Below, piece by piece: positions 45,566-54,956 of a stretch of 64,000 nucleotides of DNA (its first letter is position 1; every line of letters begins with the position of its first letter). The notes under the pieces were generated by a model. That model was not told the DNA's origin and made no database searches. It was given only the letters and a program-made list of their open reading frames with translations. Source of the DNA: an uncultured Ruminococcus sp. (lineage in GTDB: Bacteria > Bacillota > Clostridia > Monoglobales > Monoglobaceae); NCBI GenBank assembly GCA_902797885.1, contig CADBUP010000020.1, positions 1-64,000 on the forward strand, written 5' to 3'. The translations under genes and the position numbers were made by a program.

Positions 45566-46393
45566 ATGATTTTACCTATACTTTTAAGCAAGACAAAGCT
45601 TCTTCCCATTTATGTTGTGGGAATAGGTCTTAAAGAAGAGCAGGATGATATAATACGAAATGACGGCTTCCCCGCTTATCAGATTTTATATTGCAGCGAA
45701 GGAAGCGGAATATTTTCCGCCGGCGGTCACGAATATAAAATCGAAAAAGGTGACGCGTTTTTCTTTCGCCCGAATGTTCCGCACGAATATCACCCGCTGA
45801 CCCGTCCGTGGAAAACAAAGTGGATAGCCTATGACGGAAGTTCCGCGGACAAAATCGCCGACTATCTCGGCCTTGGCGAAACGGCGGTGTTTTCGCTTCA
45901 CGATGTTCAGGATTTTGACGTTCTGACCGACTCACTTTCGGATATGTTTTGGTGTGACGACCCCGACAAAGAAATCAAGACCTCTTGTATGATGTACAAG
46001 ATTATGATTAAGGTGGGCGAATGTTTCAACAATGCCCCTCAGGTCGGAGGAATGACTCAAAACGAAAAATATGAAAAAGTCAGTCCCGTTATTGAGCTTA
46101 TGAAGACTAAATACAGCGAGGATTTAAGCCTTGACTATATGGCCGAATCGATAGGTGTCACCTCAAATCACCTCTGTCGGCTTTTTAATCAGGTCTATGA
46201 TACCACCCCGCTTAAATATCTGACGCATCTGCGTCTTAATATGGCTAAATATTATCTTTGCACACATAAAAATATCAAGGTTAAAGAAATAGCCTCAAAG
46301 GTCGGCTTTCATGACGCAAGCTATTTCTGTGCGGTATTTAAAAAAGCTGAGGGTATGACCCCCGACGAATTCAGAAAAATTAACGCATTTTAA
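45566..46393 (+). CDS. AraC family transcriptional regulator with cupin sensor domain
   Basis: 275 residues. The N-terminal cupin (about 35-85) has QILYCSEGSGIF and the FFFRPNVPHEYHP motif, where a sugar-type ligand usually binds. The C-terminal double helix-turn-helix (about 185-272) has LDYMAESIGVTSNHLCRLF and GFHDASYFCAVFKKAEGMTPDEFR in pieces. Such proteins activate glycoside-use genes, but none is adjacent, so the target is unknown; the divergent ABC exporter gene is one candidate. The stop codon lies in a strong terminator. Confidence 0.92.
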   Translation: MILPILLSKTKLLPIYVVGIGLKEEQDDIIRNDGFPAYQILYCSEGSGIFSAGGHEYKIEKGDAFFFRPNVPHEYHPLTRPWKTKWIAYDGSSADKIADYLGLGETAVFSLHDVQDFDVLTDSLSDMFWCDDPDKEIKTSCMMYKIMIKVGECFNNAPQVGGMTQNEKYEKVSPVIELMKTKYSEDLSLDYMAESIGVTSNHLCRLFNQVYDTTPLKYLTHLRLNMAKYYLCTHKNIKVKEIASKVGFHDASYFCAVFKKAEGMTPDEFRKINAF

Positions 46394-46433
46394 AGAGTGC
46401 GGTTCGGACATTAAGGTCCGAACCGCACTCTTT
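46392..46433. terminator. Bidirectional terminator between the AraC-type gene and the PBP gene
   Basis: An 18-bp perfect stem, AAAGAGTGCGGTTCGGAC, with a 6-nt loop; it begins inside the regulator's stop codon and ends next to the PBP stop. Confidence 0.92.
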
Positions 46434-47813
46434 CTACTTCTTTAAATATTTGGTCATTACCTTTTTGGCTATCGGCGCTGCGCTTGCGCCGCCCGAACGT
46501 CCGTCATTTTCAAGCAGAACCGCCACGGCTATCGTCGGCTTTTCCGCGGGGGCATATCCCACAAACCATGCGTGATCTTTCTCGTTTTCATTCTCTGCCG
46601 TTCCGGTCTTACCGGCAACGGTTATGCCTGAAATCGCCGCACTTTTACCCGTTCCTTCCTTCACAACATCAATCATAAGTCCATTCATATAGGACGCACA
46701 TTCGGCGCTCATCGGCTGACAGAACACCGTCGGTTTCGTCGTGCTGAGTGTAAGCCCCGATGAAGTCGTTATTGTGTTTACCAGATACGGCTTCATCATC
46801 TTTCCGTTATTGGCAACCGCCGCACCGAGCATTGCCACGTGAAGCGGCGTCATGAGAAGCTGTCCCTGACCGATTGAGACAAGCGCCGCATCCTCATTTG
46901 TCATCTTCTTGTAATCTATACGGCTTTTTGACACGGGAATATCCATATCGATGTCCTTATTTACACCGAAGGCTTCTGCCGCGTCCTTTACATTCTGCGC
47001 ACCGAGTTCATATCCAAGTGTACAAAATGCAAAGTTACTTGAAACTTCAAACGCTTTTCTCATATTTATTTTGCCAAAGCTTTCACCGCCATAGTTGCTG
47101 ACTTTAAGTCCCCCCTGTTTAAACACTCCGTTATCCTCAAACGTTTTATCTGAATATCCCGCATTATACGCGGTCGCTGCGGTAACAATCTTATAAGTCG
47201 AACCCGGCGGATACAGTCCGCCCGTCGCTCTTGCGAGAAGCGGCGAATCTTCTCTTTCGACTATATCCTTCCAATTCTTTTCTACCGCATCCGTTGACGG
47301 GTCAAAATCCGGATAACTCACCATCGCCAGAATCTTCCCGGTTTCCGGTTCTATAGCAACAACTGCGCCGCGCCTTCCGCCAAGCTGTTTATATGCGTAT
47401 TCCTGAAGGTCATTGTCTATAGTTAAATTCAAATCATACCCGGAGCGCAGCTCATTAAACGTGATATTTATATCGCCGTGACCCAAAAGCTGTTTATCAT
47501 ATTTCATTTCAAGCTGGCTCTTTCCGTACACTCTTGAATAATAGCCTATTATGTGGCTGTAAAGATGCCCCTTAGGATAAGAGCGCGTGCGGCTGTCACC
47601 GTCAATAATTGTCTCGGCAAGAACCTCACCGTCTCTGTCATAGATTCTTCCGCGTTTGACAAAACGCTCGTCCTCCCACTGACGCTTATTATATGGGTTC
47701 GACGCAACCTTCTCGGCGCTGAACATATTAAAATACAAGAGGTACGAAACCAGCGCGAGAAACATTATCGAGACAACAACCAAAACGCGAATTATTTTTT
47801 TGTTATTCTGCAT
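46434..47813 (-). CDS. Class B penicillin-binding protein (PbpA-like transpeptidase)
   Basis: 459 residues. One N-terminal membrane helix (about 9-29), a short dimerisation domain with GRIYDRDGEVLAET, then the transpeptidase domain. Active-site motifs are complete: SxxK at S205-K208 (PPGSTYK), SxN at S258-N260, KTG at 402-404. Length is shorter than FtsI and close to actinobacterial PbpA. Its start overlaps the RodA/FtsW gene by 11 nt, so a polymerase-transpeptidase pair is made together; an FHA protein gene lies just upstream. Confidence 0.93.
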   Translation of the reverse strand: MQNNKKIIRVLVVVSIMFLALVSYLLYFNMFSAEKVASNPYNKRQWEDERFVKRGRIYDRDGEVLAETIIDGDSRTRSYPKGHLYSHIIGYYSRVYGKSQLEMKYDKQLLGHGDINITFNELRSGYDLNLTIDNDLQEYAYKQLGGRRGAVVAIEPETGKILAMVSYPDFDPSTDAVEKNWKDIVEREDSPLLARATGGLYPPGSTYKIVTAATAYNAGYSDKTFEDNGVFKQGGLKVSNYGGESFGKINMRKAFEVSSNFAFCTLGYELGAQNVKDAAEAFGVNKDIDMDIPVSKSRIDYKKMTNEDAALVSIGQGQLLMTPLHVAMLGAAVANNGKMMKPYLVNTITTSSGLTLSTTKPTVFCQPMSAECASYMNGLMIDVVKEGTGKSAAISGITVAGKTGTAENENEKDHAWFVGYAPAEKPTIAVAVLLENDGRSGGASAAPIAKKVMTKYLKK

Positions 47814-49089
47814 CGTCGCTCACCCCTTGCATATGCTTAGCTTCACTATCCTCTTCCCGGATTCTGCCACGCTCGTCCTTTGCCGAAACCGCCTGAATTA
47901 TTCCAAGCGAGCCAAGACTGACAACTATCGATGTACCGCCGTAGCTGACAAACGGCAGGGTGATTCCCGTCAGCGGAATCATCTTTGTAACGCCGCCCAC
48001 AATAATAAACGTCTGCACGGCAAACATTATAGTAAGGCCAAAAGTCAGCGCCTTGTCAAACGGGTCTCTTGTACTTATCGCTATTTTAAAGCATCGGTAC
48101 GAAATCAAAAAGAATAGGATAATTATTGCCGCACCGCCGAATACGCCCATTTCCTCGCATACCGCCGCGAATATAAAGTCGGTCTGAACCTCGGGAATAT
48201 AGGTGGGAGAGCCGTTTCCTATTCCCCTTCCGAAGTATCCGCCCGACGCAATCGCAAAAAGCGACTGTGTTATCTGATAGCCCGTGTTTGAAATATCCGC
48301 CCATGGATTCAGCCATGTATTGACCCTGACCTGAATATGGTGAAGGAATTTATAGCCGAGTACCGCCGTGATTGACGCCGAAGCGATATTAAAAAGCAGG
48401 AACCTATAATCCTCGTCATACACATAAATCATAAATATATAAATAGAGAAGAGAACCAAAATTGTTCCCCAGTCACGCTGAAGCACCAAAAAGCCGATAA
48501 ACATATAGGTCACAAAAAGCGTAATAAGCTTAGGCTTTATTTTACCTATCGGCTTTGTCCACGCCTTTGAAAAACAGCACGACAAAAACATAACATACAG
48601 GATTTTGGTAACCTCAGACGGCTGAAAGGCAAAGCTCCCTATGTTCAGCCAGTTTTTCGAGCCATTTATGCGCGTGCCGAATACAAGAGTTGTCACGAAT
48701 AAAAGCGTTCCGACAGCGGCATACACATACCAAAGTCTATCCCATTTGGGAAAGTTATAATAAACCGCGTATGCAATAAAGAAGGCCGCTATCCCGACCG
48801 CAACCCAGACAATTTGTTTTACCCCATACTTGGCTATGTCGATTCTGCAAAGGAGAATAACCCCCATAGTAATCAGCATACACGCCATAGGAACAATAAA
48901 TTTATCGCCCATCCTGCATAATATGATTATGGAGTACATCAGGATAAACAGCCCCAGCAATCCGCCGCCGATGTAGATAATATTTATGTTATAGCCTCCC
49001 CCGACATACAAAAGTCCGAAGCCGAGCAGATTCATTAATATAAGAAGGAAGGCGGGACGCTTATAATTCTGTCCTTTGATTTTTGACAT
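47803..49089 (-). CDS. SEDS family peptidoglycan polymerase (RodA/FtsW/SpoVE)
   Basis: 428 residues with about ten to twelve helices. Family marks: GSKNWLNIGSFAFQPSEVTKI around 170-190, the QRDWGTILVLFSIY segment with the catalytic Asp, and PLTGITLPFVSYGGTSIV near the end. SEDS proteins polymerise glycan strands with a class B PBP, here the next gene. Which role (elongation, division or sporulation) is not decided by sequence alone. The last residues are charged and overlap the PBP start. Confidence 0.93.
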   Translation of the reverse strand: MSKIKGQNYKRPAFLLILMNLLGFGLLYVGGGYNINIIYIGGGLLGLFILMYSIIILCRMGDKFIVPMACMLITMGVILLCRIDIAKYGVKQIVWVAVGIAAFFIAYAVYYNFPKWDRLWYVYAAVGTLLFVTTLVFGTRINGSKNWLNIGSFAFQPSEVTKILYVMFLSCCFSKAWTKPIGKIKPKLITLFVTYMFIGFLVLQRDWGTILVLFSIYIFMIYVYDEDYRFLLFNIASASITAVLGYKFLHHIQVRVNTWLNPWADISNTGYQITQSLFAIASGGYFGRGIGNGSPTYIPEVQTDFIFAAVCEEMGVFGGAAIIILFFLISYRCFKIAISTRDPFDKALTFGLTIMFAVQTFIIVGGVTKMIPLTGITLPFVSYGGTSIVVSLGSLGIIQAVSAKDERGRIREEDSEAKHMQGVSDDAE

Positions 49090-49155
49090 AAGCCCAAATC
49101 CTTTCTGTAAGAAGCCGTGTTTTCTCTTGTGTTATACAGAGTAAAAGCCACGATA

Positions 49156-49602
49156 CTAAAGTTCAAAAACAAAGTTCAAGCCGCCGAAGGATATGACATC
49201 CTCAGGGTCAAGTATAACGACATCGCGGATACGCTGACCGTTGACAGCTGTTCCGTTTCGGCTTCCTAAATCTTCAAGGTACCATTCGCCGTTTTCAAAC
49301 CATATTCTCGCATGCTTTGCCGAAATATACTCTTCACCTATTACGATATCACAGCTTCGGCTTCTTCCGATAACTGCGTCCCCGTATATAGTGTAACGAT
49401 TTTTAATCGGCGCGGTTATCGGAACCTTAGACTTAACCGGCTTTAAGCTGGCGCACGCCGCATCTTCTACATTGTTTGTTTCAAACCTGCTCATTTTCTT
49501 AACGTCAAGATAGATAAGACGTATTACCGAAAATATAAAAAGGTATATTATAAAGGTAAAAACATAACTCAGTATCGATGACAGAAAATTATAAAAAGTC
49601 AT
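49156..49602 (-). CDS. Membrane-anchored FHA domain protein
   Basis: 148 residues. An N-terminal membrane helix (about 8-30) is followed by a linker and an FHA domain (about 68-148): IGRSRSCDIVI, YISAKHARIWF and LEDLGSRNGTAVNGQRI hold the phosphothreonine-binding Arg, Ser, His and Asn. FHA domains bind phosphothreonine. Together with the adjacent RodA/FtsW and PBP genes it forms the fhaB-rodA-pbpA order known from Actinobacteria, which suggests control of wall growth by a Ser/Thr kinase. No kinase gene is in the window. Confidence 0.9.
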   Translation of the reverse strand: MTFYNFLSSILSYVFTFIIYLFIFSVIRLIYLDVKKMSRFETNNVEDAACASLKPVKSKVPITAPIKNRYTIYGDAVIGRSRSCDIVIGEEYISAKHARIWFENGEWYLEDLGSRNGTAVNGQRIRDVVILDPEDVISFGGLNFVFEL

Positions 49603-49686
49603 GTCCGAGGCTCACTTCCCATCCTTAATAATCAGCTTAAATAACAATTTCTCTTATGGATATTATACCCATATTTTTTATTTTAG

Positions 49687-49941
49687 TCAATCCTCATTTT
49701 TTGCCTGTTTTAGTGCCCTTGCGAGCTGGTCGGGACATGAAGTTCCTCTGCCGTTACAGTTCACCCCGCTTAAAAGCGAAATGACCTTATCGACATCCAT
49801 TCCCTCAACAAGCCTTGATACGCCTTGAGTGTTACCGTTACATCCTCCGCCGAACACAACATTGTGCACCTTATTGTCATCAATGTCGAAGTTAATGGTT
49901 CTTGCACAGGTTCCCTGTGTCTTATATGAATAACTCTTCAT
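49687..49941 (-). CDS. TIGR03905 family TSCPD domain protein
   Basis: 84 residues. The GTCARTINFDIDDNKVHNV start and the C-terminal TSCPDQLARAL segment define TSCPD domains, also found at the ends of some ribonucleotide reductases. Conserved cysteines (in GTC, GGC, NC and TSC) suggest metal binding, but the role is unknown. It starts 2 nt after the phosphofructokinase stop and is surely co-transcribed with it. Confidence 0.87.
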   Translation of the reverse strand: MKSYSYKTQGTCARTINFDIDDNKVHNVVFGGGCNGNTQGVSRLVEGMDVDKVISLLSGVNCNGRGTSCPDQLARALKQAKNED

Positions 49942-49943
49942 AA

Positions 49944-51179
49944 TTAAATTCCTTTCCGTTTATTAAATTTCATATGAACAGGAAGTCCGTCCTTTATAAT
50001 CGGCATAACCTCTCCCATTATCAACGGCCTGCAATATTTTATAAAATCCTCGCCGACCCCTGTTCCATCATTTATAATCCATTCCCGGGGGATGGTCTTT
50101 TCCACGTTGGCAATCATATTTATATCCGCCGTTTCAATCTTATACTCATACGGAGTATCCGACGCGCGCTTTATTACCGCCATTTCTGCCGTCTTGCCGT
50201 CAAACGCCGCGCGTACAGCCGCCGCACCCGCGGCGAACGATTCATCTAAATCCTGCTTTGATGCAAAATGTGCCGCGCTTCTTTGAAGCGTGTTTATCTC
50301 GATTCCCCTTGCTTTAACGCCGAGAGTTTTTCCCAGATACTGAGCAAGAAACTGACCCGTTCCGCTCATTATCTTATGTCCGAATGCGTCAAGTCCGGCG
50401 TGAACCGAACCTGTTGTGACTATATAGTCGCCGTTTTTATCGCGAAGCGCCTCAGACACCGCGATAACCACGGTATTTTTCTTATCAAGAAGCTTTCTTA
50501 CCGTTTCCGCACACTTCTCTAATTCAAACGCACATTCTGGAAGATATATCAAGTCTACGCCGACACAGTCATCCCCCTTAGCAAGCGCCGCCGAAGCCGT
50601 CAGCCATCCGGCATTTCTTCCCATAATCTCAATAACGGTAATCGACTTTATATCATATACCGAGCTGTCACAGATAATCTCTTTAACCGTTGCGGCAATA
50701 TATTTAGCCGCGCTTCCGAAGCCCGGAGTATGATCGGTCACCGCCAAATCATTGTCCACCGTTTTCGGCGCGCCCATAAATCGAATCGGACTCTTTATAC
50801 TCTCGGCATATGCCGAAAGCTTGGCTATCGTATCCATCGAATCATTGCCGCCGATATAGATAAAGCAAGAAATTTCAAGCTTTTTAAAAATGTCGAAAAG
50901 CTTTTCATATGTTTCGGGCTCGTCGGAATATTCGGGAAGCTTATAACGACAGCTCCCGAGAGCCGCCGACGGCGTCTGAACAAGAATTGATATGTCGCTA
51001 TCATCGTTTATATAATCGTCCATATCAATATAATTTCCGTCAATCAAGCCTTTTACACCGCCCAACATTCCGTATACTCTATCCGCCGACTGTTTCTTTG
51101 CCTCGGCATACGCCCCCGCAAGGGTCGCGTTAATCGCCGCAGTCGGTCCTCCCGACTGTCCGATAATTACGTTATTCAT
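49944..51179 (-). CDS. 6-phosphofructokinase, pyrophosphate-dependent type
   Basis: 411 residues. The start VIIGQSGGPTAAINATLAG binds the phosphoryl donor. GGNDSMDT (110-117) has Asp at the position that is Gly in ATP-dependent enzymes, and PKTVDND (138-144) has Lys in place of Gly; both point to pyrophosphate as donor. EIMGRNAGWLTASAAL and the ARGIEINTLQRSA segment also fit. PPi-dependent glycolysis saves ATP in anaerobes. AAAGAGGT precedes the ATG. No clear promoter lies between it and rpoC's terminator, so partial read-through is possible. Confidence 0.9.
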   Translation of the reverse strand: MNNVIIGQSGGPTAAINATLAGAYAEAKKQSADRVYGMLGGVKGLIDGNYIDMDDYINDDSDISILVQTPSAALGSCRYKLPEYSDEPETYEKLFDIFKKLEISCFIYIGGNDSMDTIAKLSAYAESIKSPIRFMGAPKTVDNDLAVTDHTPGFGSAAKYIAATVKEIICDSSVYDIKSITVIEIMGRNAGWLTASAALAKGDDCVGVDLIYLPECAFELEKCAETVRKLLDKKNTVVIAVSEALRDKNGDYIVTTGSVHAGLDAFGHKIMSGTGQFLAQYLGKTLGVKARGIEINTLQRSAAHFASKQDLDESFAAGAAAVRAAFDGKTAEMAVIKRASDTPYEYKIETADINMIANVEKTIPREWIINDGTGVGEDFIKYCRPLIMGEVMPIIKDGLPVHMKFNKRKGI

Positions 51180-51221
51180 TTATTTGTGTACCTCTTTCGT
51201 ATAATATTCAGTAAAAGACAA

Positions 51222-51264
51222 AATGCTGCTGCAGGGCGCATATTCTGCACCCCGCGGCAGCATT
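51222..51264 (-). terminator. Terminator after rpoC
   Basis: AATGCTGC pairs with GCAGCATT (51257-51264) with further GC-rich inner pairing; a T-rich stretch follows on the minus strand. Confidence 0.8.
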
Positions 51265-51275
51265 AAAGCAGTTCT

Positions 51276-54200
51276 TTAGCCGATACTGCCTACACTTTCT
51301 TCATCAAAGCTGATTTCATCGTCGCTTCCGCCATAGGTCGGATAAACCTCAATATTTTTATATTGGCTGACACCTGTACCCGCAGGAATCAACTTACCTA
51401 TAATAACATTCTCTTTAAGACCGATCAGCGGATCTTTCTTGCCCTTGATAGCCGCATCAGTCAGGACACGAGTTGTCTCCTGGAAGGACGCTGCCGACAG
51501 GAATGACTCGGTGGCAAGAGCCGCCTTGGTAATACCCATAAGCTGAATCGAGAACTCAGCCGGCTCTTTTCCCTCTTCAATCATCTTGTTGTTAATATCC
51601 TCAAGTTCATAGATGCTGATAAGCGAACCGGTAAGCAAGCCTGTATCGCCCGCGCTCTCTACCTTAACCTTATGCATCATCTGGCGAACGATAACCTCAA
51701 TATGCTTATCGTTAATATCAACACCCTGTAATCTGTAAACACGCTGTACTTCCTGAATAAAGTAGTTCTGTACAGCCGTTGCGCCCAGAATGGCAAGGAT
51801 ATCGTGGGGGTTGAGCGAACCCTCTGTAAGCGGATCGCCGGCTTTGATTTCCTGTTCATCACGAACTTTGATTCTTGCGCCGAACGGAATCATATATGTC
51901 GCCGACTCACCTGTTTCTTCATTCATAACAATGATTTCGCGCTTATTCGCAACCTCAGTAATACGAACCTTACCGGTAATCTCAGAGATAATAGCAACAC
52001 CCTTAGGCCGTCTTGCTTCAAACAGCTCTTCGACACGGGGAAGACCCTGTGTAATATCATCACCCGCAACACCGCCGGCATGGAATGTACGCATCGTAAG
52101 CTGAGTACCCGGCTCACCGATGGACTGCGCGGCGATAATACCGACTGCCTCACCGACATTAACCGGAGTTCCGTTAGAAAGGTTGTGGCCATAGCACTTA
52201 GCACAAACGCCGACCTTGCTGCGGCACTTAACAACCGAACGAATTTTAACCTCTTTAATGCCTGCGTCAACAATAGCCTTTGCTGTTGCCGCGTTAATCA
52301 TCTCGTTTTCTGCTATAATAAGCTCGCCTGTCTGTGGATTAACAATATCCTCAGTTGTGGTTCTGCCTTCAAGGCGGTCGATAAGCGGCTCGATAATTTC
52401 GTTTCCGTCACGAATATCCGAAACAACAATACCGTCTCTTGTTCCGCAATCTTCCTCACGGACGATGACATCCTGAGATACGTCAACCAAACGACGGGTA
52501 AGATAACCCGAGTCGGCTGTACGGAGTGCGGTATCGGTAAGACCCTTACGCGCACCGTGAGTCGAGATAAAGTACTCAAGTACGGTAAGACCTTCACGGA
52601 AGTTTGATCGAATAGGAATCTCGATTGTACGTCCGGATGTATCAGCCATAAGTCCGCGCATTGCGGCAAGCTGACGCATCTGGTTTACACTGCCTCGAGC
52701 ACCCGAGTTAGCCATCATATAAATAGGATTGAGCTGTCTCAGGTTATCCATCATCGCATCCGTTACCTGATTTGAGGTCTCACTCCATATTGCGATAATA
52801 TGGCGGTGACGCTCTTCATCGGTAAGAAGACCTCTTCGATAGTTTCTCATTACCTTATCTACACGTTCTTCGGCCGCCGCAAGAAGCTTCTGCTTTGATT
52901 CAGGAATCTGCATATCATCTACGCAGACCGTGATAGCGCCCAAAGTTGAATATTTATAACCCATCGCCTTGATGTTATCAAGGAGGGTTGCTGTTTCTGT
53001 GATTCCGTGCTTTTTAATTGACGCATTGATAATCTTTCCGAGTAATTTTTTATCAACACCCGGCTCAACGTTATCATTGATTGCTTCTTTAACCGGAGGC
53101 TTTTTCAGCACATTGTCACCGATTTCAAGATCAAGCAGATGTTCTGATCCGCTTCTGTCAACAAAGCCTAAATCCTGTGGTATCTTCTCGTTAAATATAA
53201 GTCTGCCGACTGTTGCATCAATCATGCCGGTAACCTCTCTGTCACCGATTTTACGGGTTACACGAACCTTTATCGGTGCATGGAGTCCAACGGCGCCGTT
53301 ATTATATGCCAAAACAGCCTCGTTCTGACCCGAGAAAACCTTGCCCGTACCGATTTCGGTATCGTCTTTAAGCGTCAGATAATAACTTCCCAGTACCATA
53401 TCCTGTGTAGGAACGGTAACAGGTTTACCATCCTGAGGCTTAATAAGGTTATTCGCGGAAAGCATAAGGAATCTCGCCTCTGCCTGAGCCTCGGTTGAAA
53501 GCGGAAGGTGAACCGCCATCTGGTCACCATCAAAGTCCGCGTTAAACGCAGTACATACAAGCGGATGAAGCTTAAGAGCCTTACCCTCTACCAAAACGGG
53601 TTCAAACGCCTGAATACCCAGTCTGTGCAGGGTAGGAGCACGGTTCAGCAGAACCGGATGCTCTGATATTACATCTTCGAGAACATCCCATACCTCGGGG
53701 CGAACACGCTCTACCATACGCTTTGCCGACTTAATGTTATGCGCAAGACCTCCCGATACAAGCTTTTTCATAACAAAAGGCTTGAAAAGCTCAAGCGCCA
53801 TCTTCTTAGGAAGTCCGCACTGATATATTTTAAGCTCAGGTCCTACAACGATAACCGAACGTCCCGAGTAGTCAACACGTTTACCCAAAAGGTTCTGACG
53901 GAAACGTCCCTGCTTACCTTTAAGCATATCCGAAAGGGATTTTAAAGGTCTGTTTCCGGGGCCTGTTACAGGCCTTCCGCGGCGGCCATTATCGATAAGT
54001 GCATCAACCGCTTCCTGAAGCATACGCTTCTCATTTCTTACTATAATTTCAGGAGCGTCTAAATCCAAGAGACGCTTCAATCTGTTGTTTCTGTTAATAA
54101 CTCTTCGATACAGATCGTTTAAGTCGGATGTCGCAAACCGACCGCCATCAAGCTGTACCATAGGTCTGATTTCGGGTGGAATAACCGGGATTACGGTTAA

Positions 54201-54881
54201 AATCATCCACTCCGGCTTATTTCCCGAATGGCGGAACGCCTCAACAACTTCAAGACGGCGCACGGCACGAATCTTCTTCTGACCCTTTGCGCCCTCCAGC
54301 TCAGCTCTCAGTTCTTCATAAAGCTGGTCGAGGTCAATCATCTGAAGCATTTCGAGAATCGCTTCGGCACCCATACCGGCACGGAACATATCCCCATACT
54401 TTTCATAATATTCTCTGTATTCTTTTTCAGATAAAATCTGATTTTTCTCAAGCGAGGTCTTGCCCGGGTCGATAACGACGTATGCCGCAAAGTACAAAAC
54501 CTTTTCAAGCGCCCTCGGCGACATATCGAGTATGAGACCAAGACGGCTTGGGATTCCCTTAAAATACCAGATGTGCGATACCGGTACCGCAAGTTCTATG
54601 TGACCCATGCGTTCACGACGAACCTTAGATCTGGTAACCTCAACGCCACAGCGGTCACAGACTACGCCCTTATAGCGAACTCTCTTGTACTTACCACAGT
54701 GACATTCCCAGTCCTTCTGCGGGCCAAATATACGCTCGCAGAAAAGACCGTCCTTTTCAGGCTTTAATGTTCTGTAATTTATGGTTTCAGGTTTTTTAAC
54801 CTCGCCTCGTGACCACTCGCGGATTTTCTCCGGCGAAGCAAGTCCGATTTGAATGGCATCAAAATTCTGATACTCGCTCAT
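51276..54881 (-). CDS. rpoC: RNA polymerase beta' subunit
   Basis: 1201 residues, full length for Firmicutes. The zinc-binding [20 protein letters not shown] is at about 60-79, the catalytic Mg2+ motif [12 protein letters not shown] near 450, and the trigger-loop region [18 protein letters not shown] near 920. Together with beta it forms the catalytic core. AAAGGT precedes the ATG (CCGGAAAGGTAGATCAAT). It starts 75 nt after rpoB. Confidence 0.98.
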   Translation of the reverse strand: MSEYQNFDAIQIGLASPEKIREWSRGEVKKPETINYRTLKPEKDGLFCERIFGPQKDWECHCGKYKRVRYKGVVCDRCGVEVTRSKVRRERMGHIELAVPVSHIWYFKGIPSRLGLILDMSPRALEKVLYFAAYVVIDPGKTSLEKNQILSEKEYREYYEKYGDMFRAGMGAEAILEMLQMIDLDQLYEELRAELEGAKGQKKIRAVRRLEVVEAFRHSGNKPEWMILTVIPVIPPEIRPMVQLDGGRFATSDLNDLYRRVINRNNRLKRLLDLDAPEIIVRNEKRMLQEAVDALIDNGRRGRPVTGPGNRPLKSLSDMLKGKQGRFRQNLLGKRVDYSGRSVIVVGPELKIYQCGLPKKMALELFKPFVMKKLVSGGLAHNIKSAKRMVERVRPEVWDVLEDVISEHPVLLNRAPTLHRLGIQAFEPVLVEGKALKLHPLVCTAFNADFDGDQMAVHLPLSTEAQAEARFLMLSANNLIKPQDGKPVTVPTQDMVLGSYYLTLKDDTEIGTGKVFSGQNEAVLAYNNGAVGLHAPIKVRVTRKIGDREVTGMIDATVGRLIFNEKIPQDLGFVDRSGSEHLLDLEIGDNVLKKPPVKEAINDNVEPGVDKKLLGKIINASIKKHGITETATLLDNIKAMGYKYSTLGAITVCVDDMQIPESKQKLLAAAEERVDKVMRNYRRGLLTDEERHRHIIAIWSETSNQVTDAMMDNLRQLNPIYMMANSGARGSVNQMRQLAAMRGLMADTSGRTIEIPIRSNFREGLTVLEYFISTHGARKGLTDTALRTADSGYLTRRLVDVSQDVIVREEDCGTRDGIVVSDIRDGNEIIEPLIDRLEGRTTTEDIVNPQTGELIIAENEMINAATAKAIVDAGIKEVKIRSVVKCRSKVGVCAKCYGHNLSNGTPVNVGEAVGIIAAQSIGEPGTQLTMRTFHAGGVAGDDITQGLPRVEELFEARRPKGVAIISEITGKVRITEVANKREIIVMNEETGESATYMIPFGARIKVRDEQEIKAGDPLTEGSLNPHDILAILGATAVQNYFIQEVQRVYRLQGVDINDKHIEVIVRQMMHKVKVESAGDTGLLTGSLISIYELEDINNKMIEEGKEPAEFSIQLMGITKAALATESFLSAASFQETTRVLTDAAIKGKKDPLIGLKENVIIGKLIPAGTGVSQYKNIEVYPTYGGSDDEISFDEESVGSIG

Positions 54882-54956
54882 ATTGATCTACCTTTCCGGC
54901 TCACAAATTCACACCGCCGTCTGCCGTGAGCTTGACAAACAGCATCCATATTTTTA

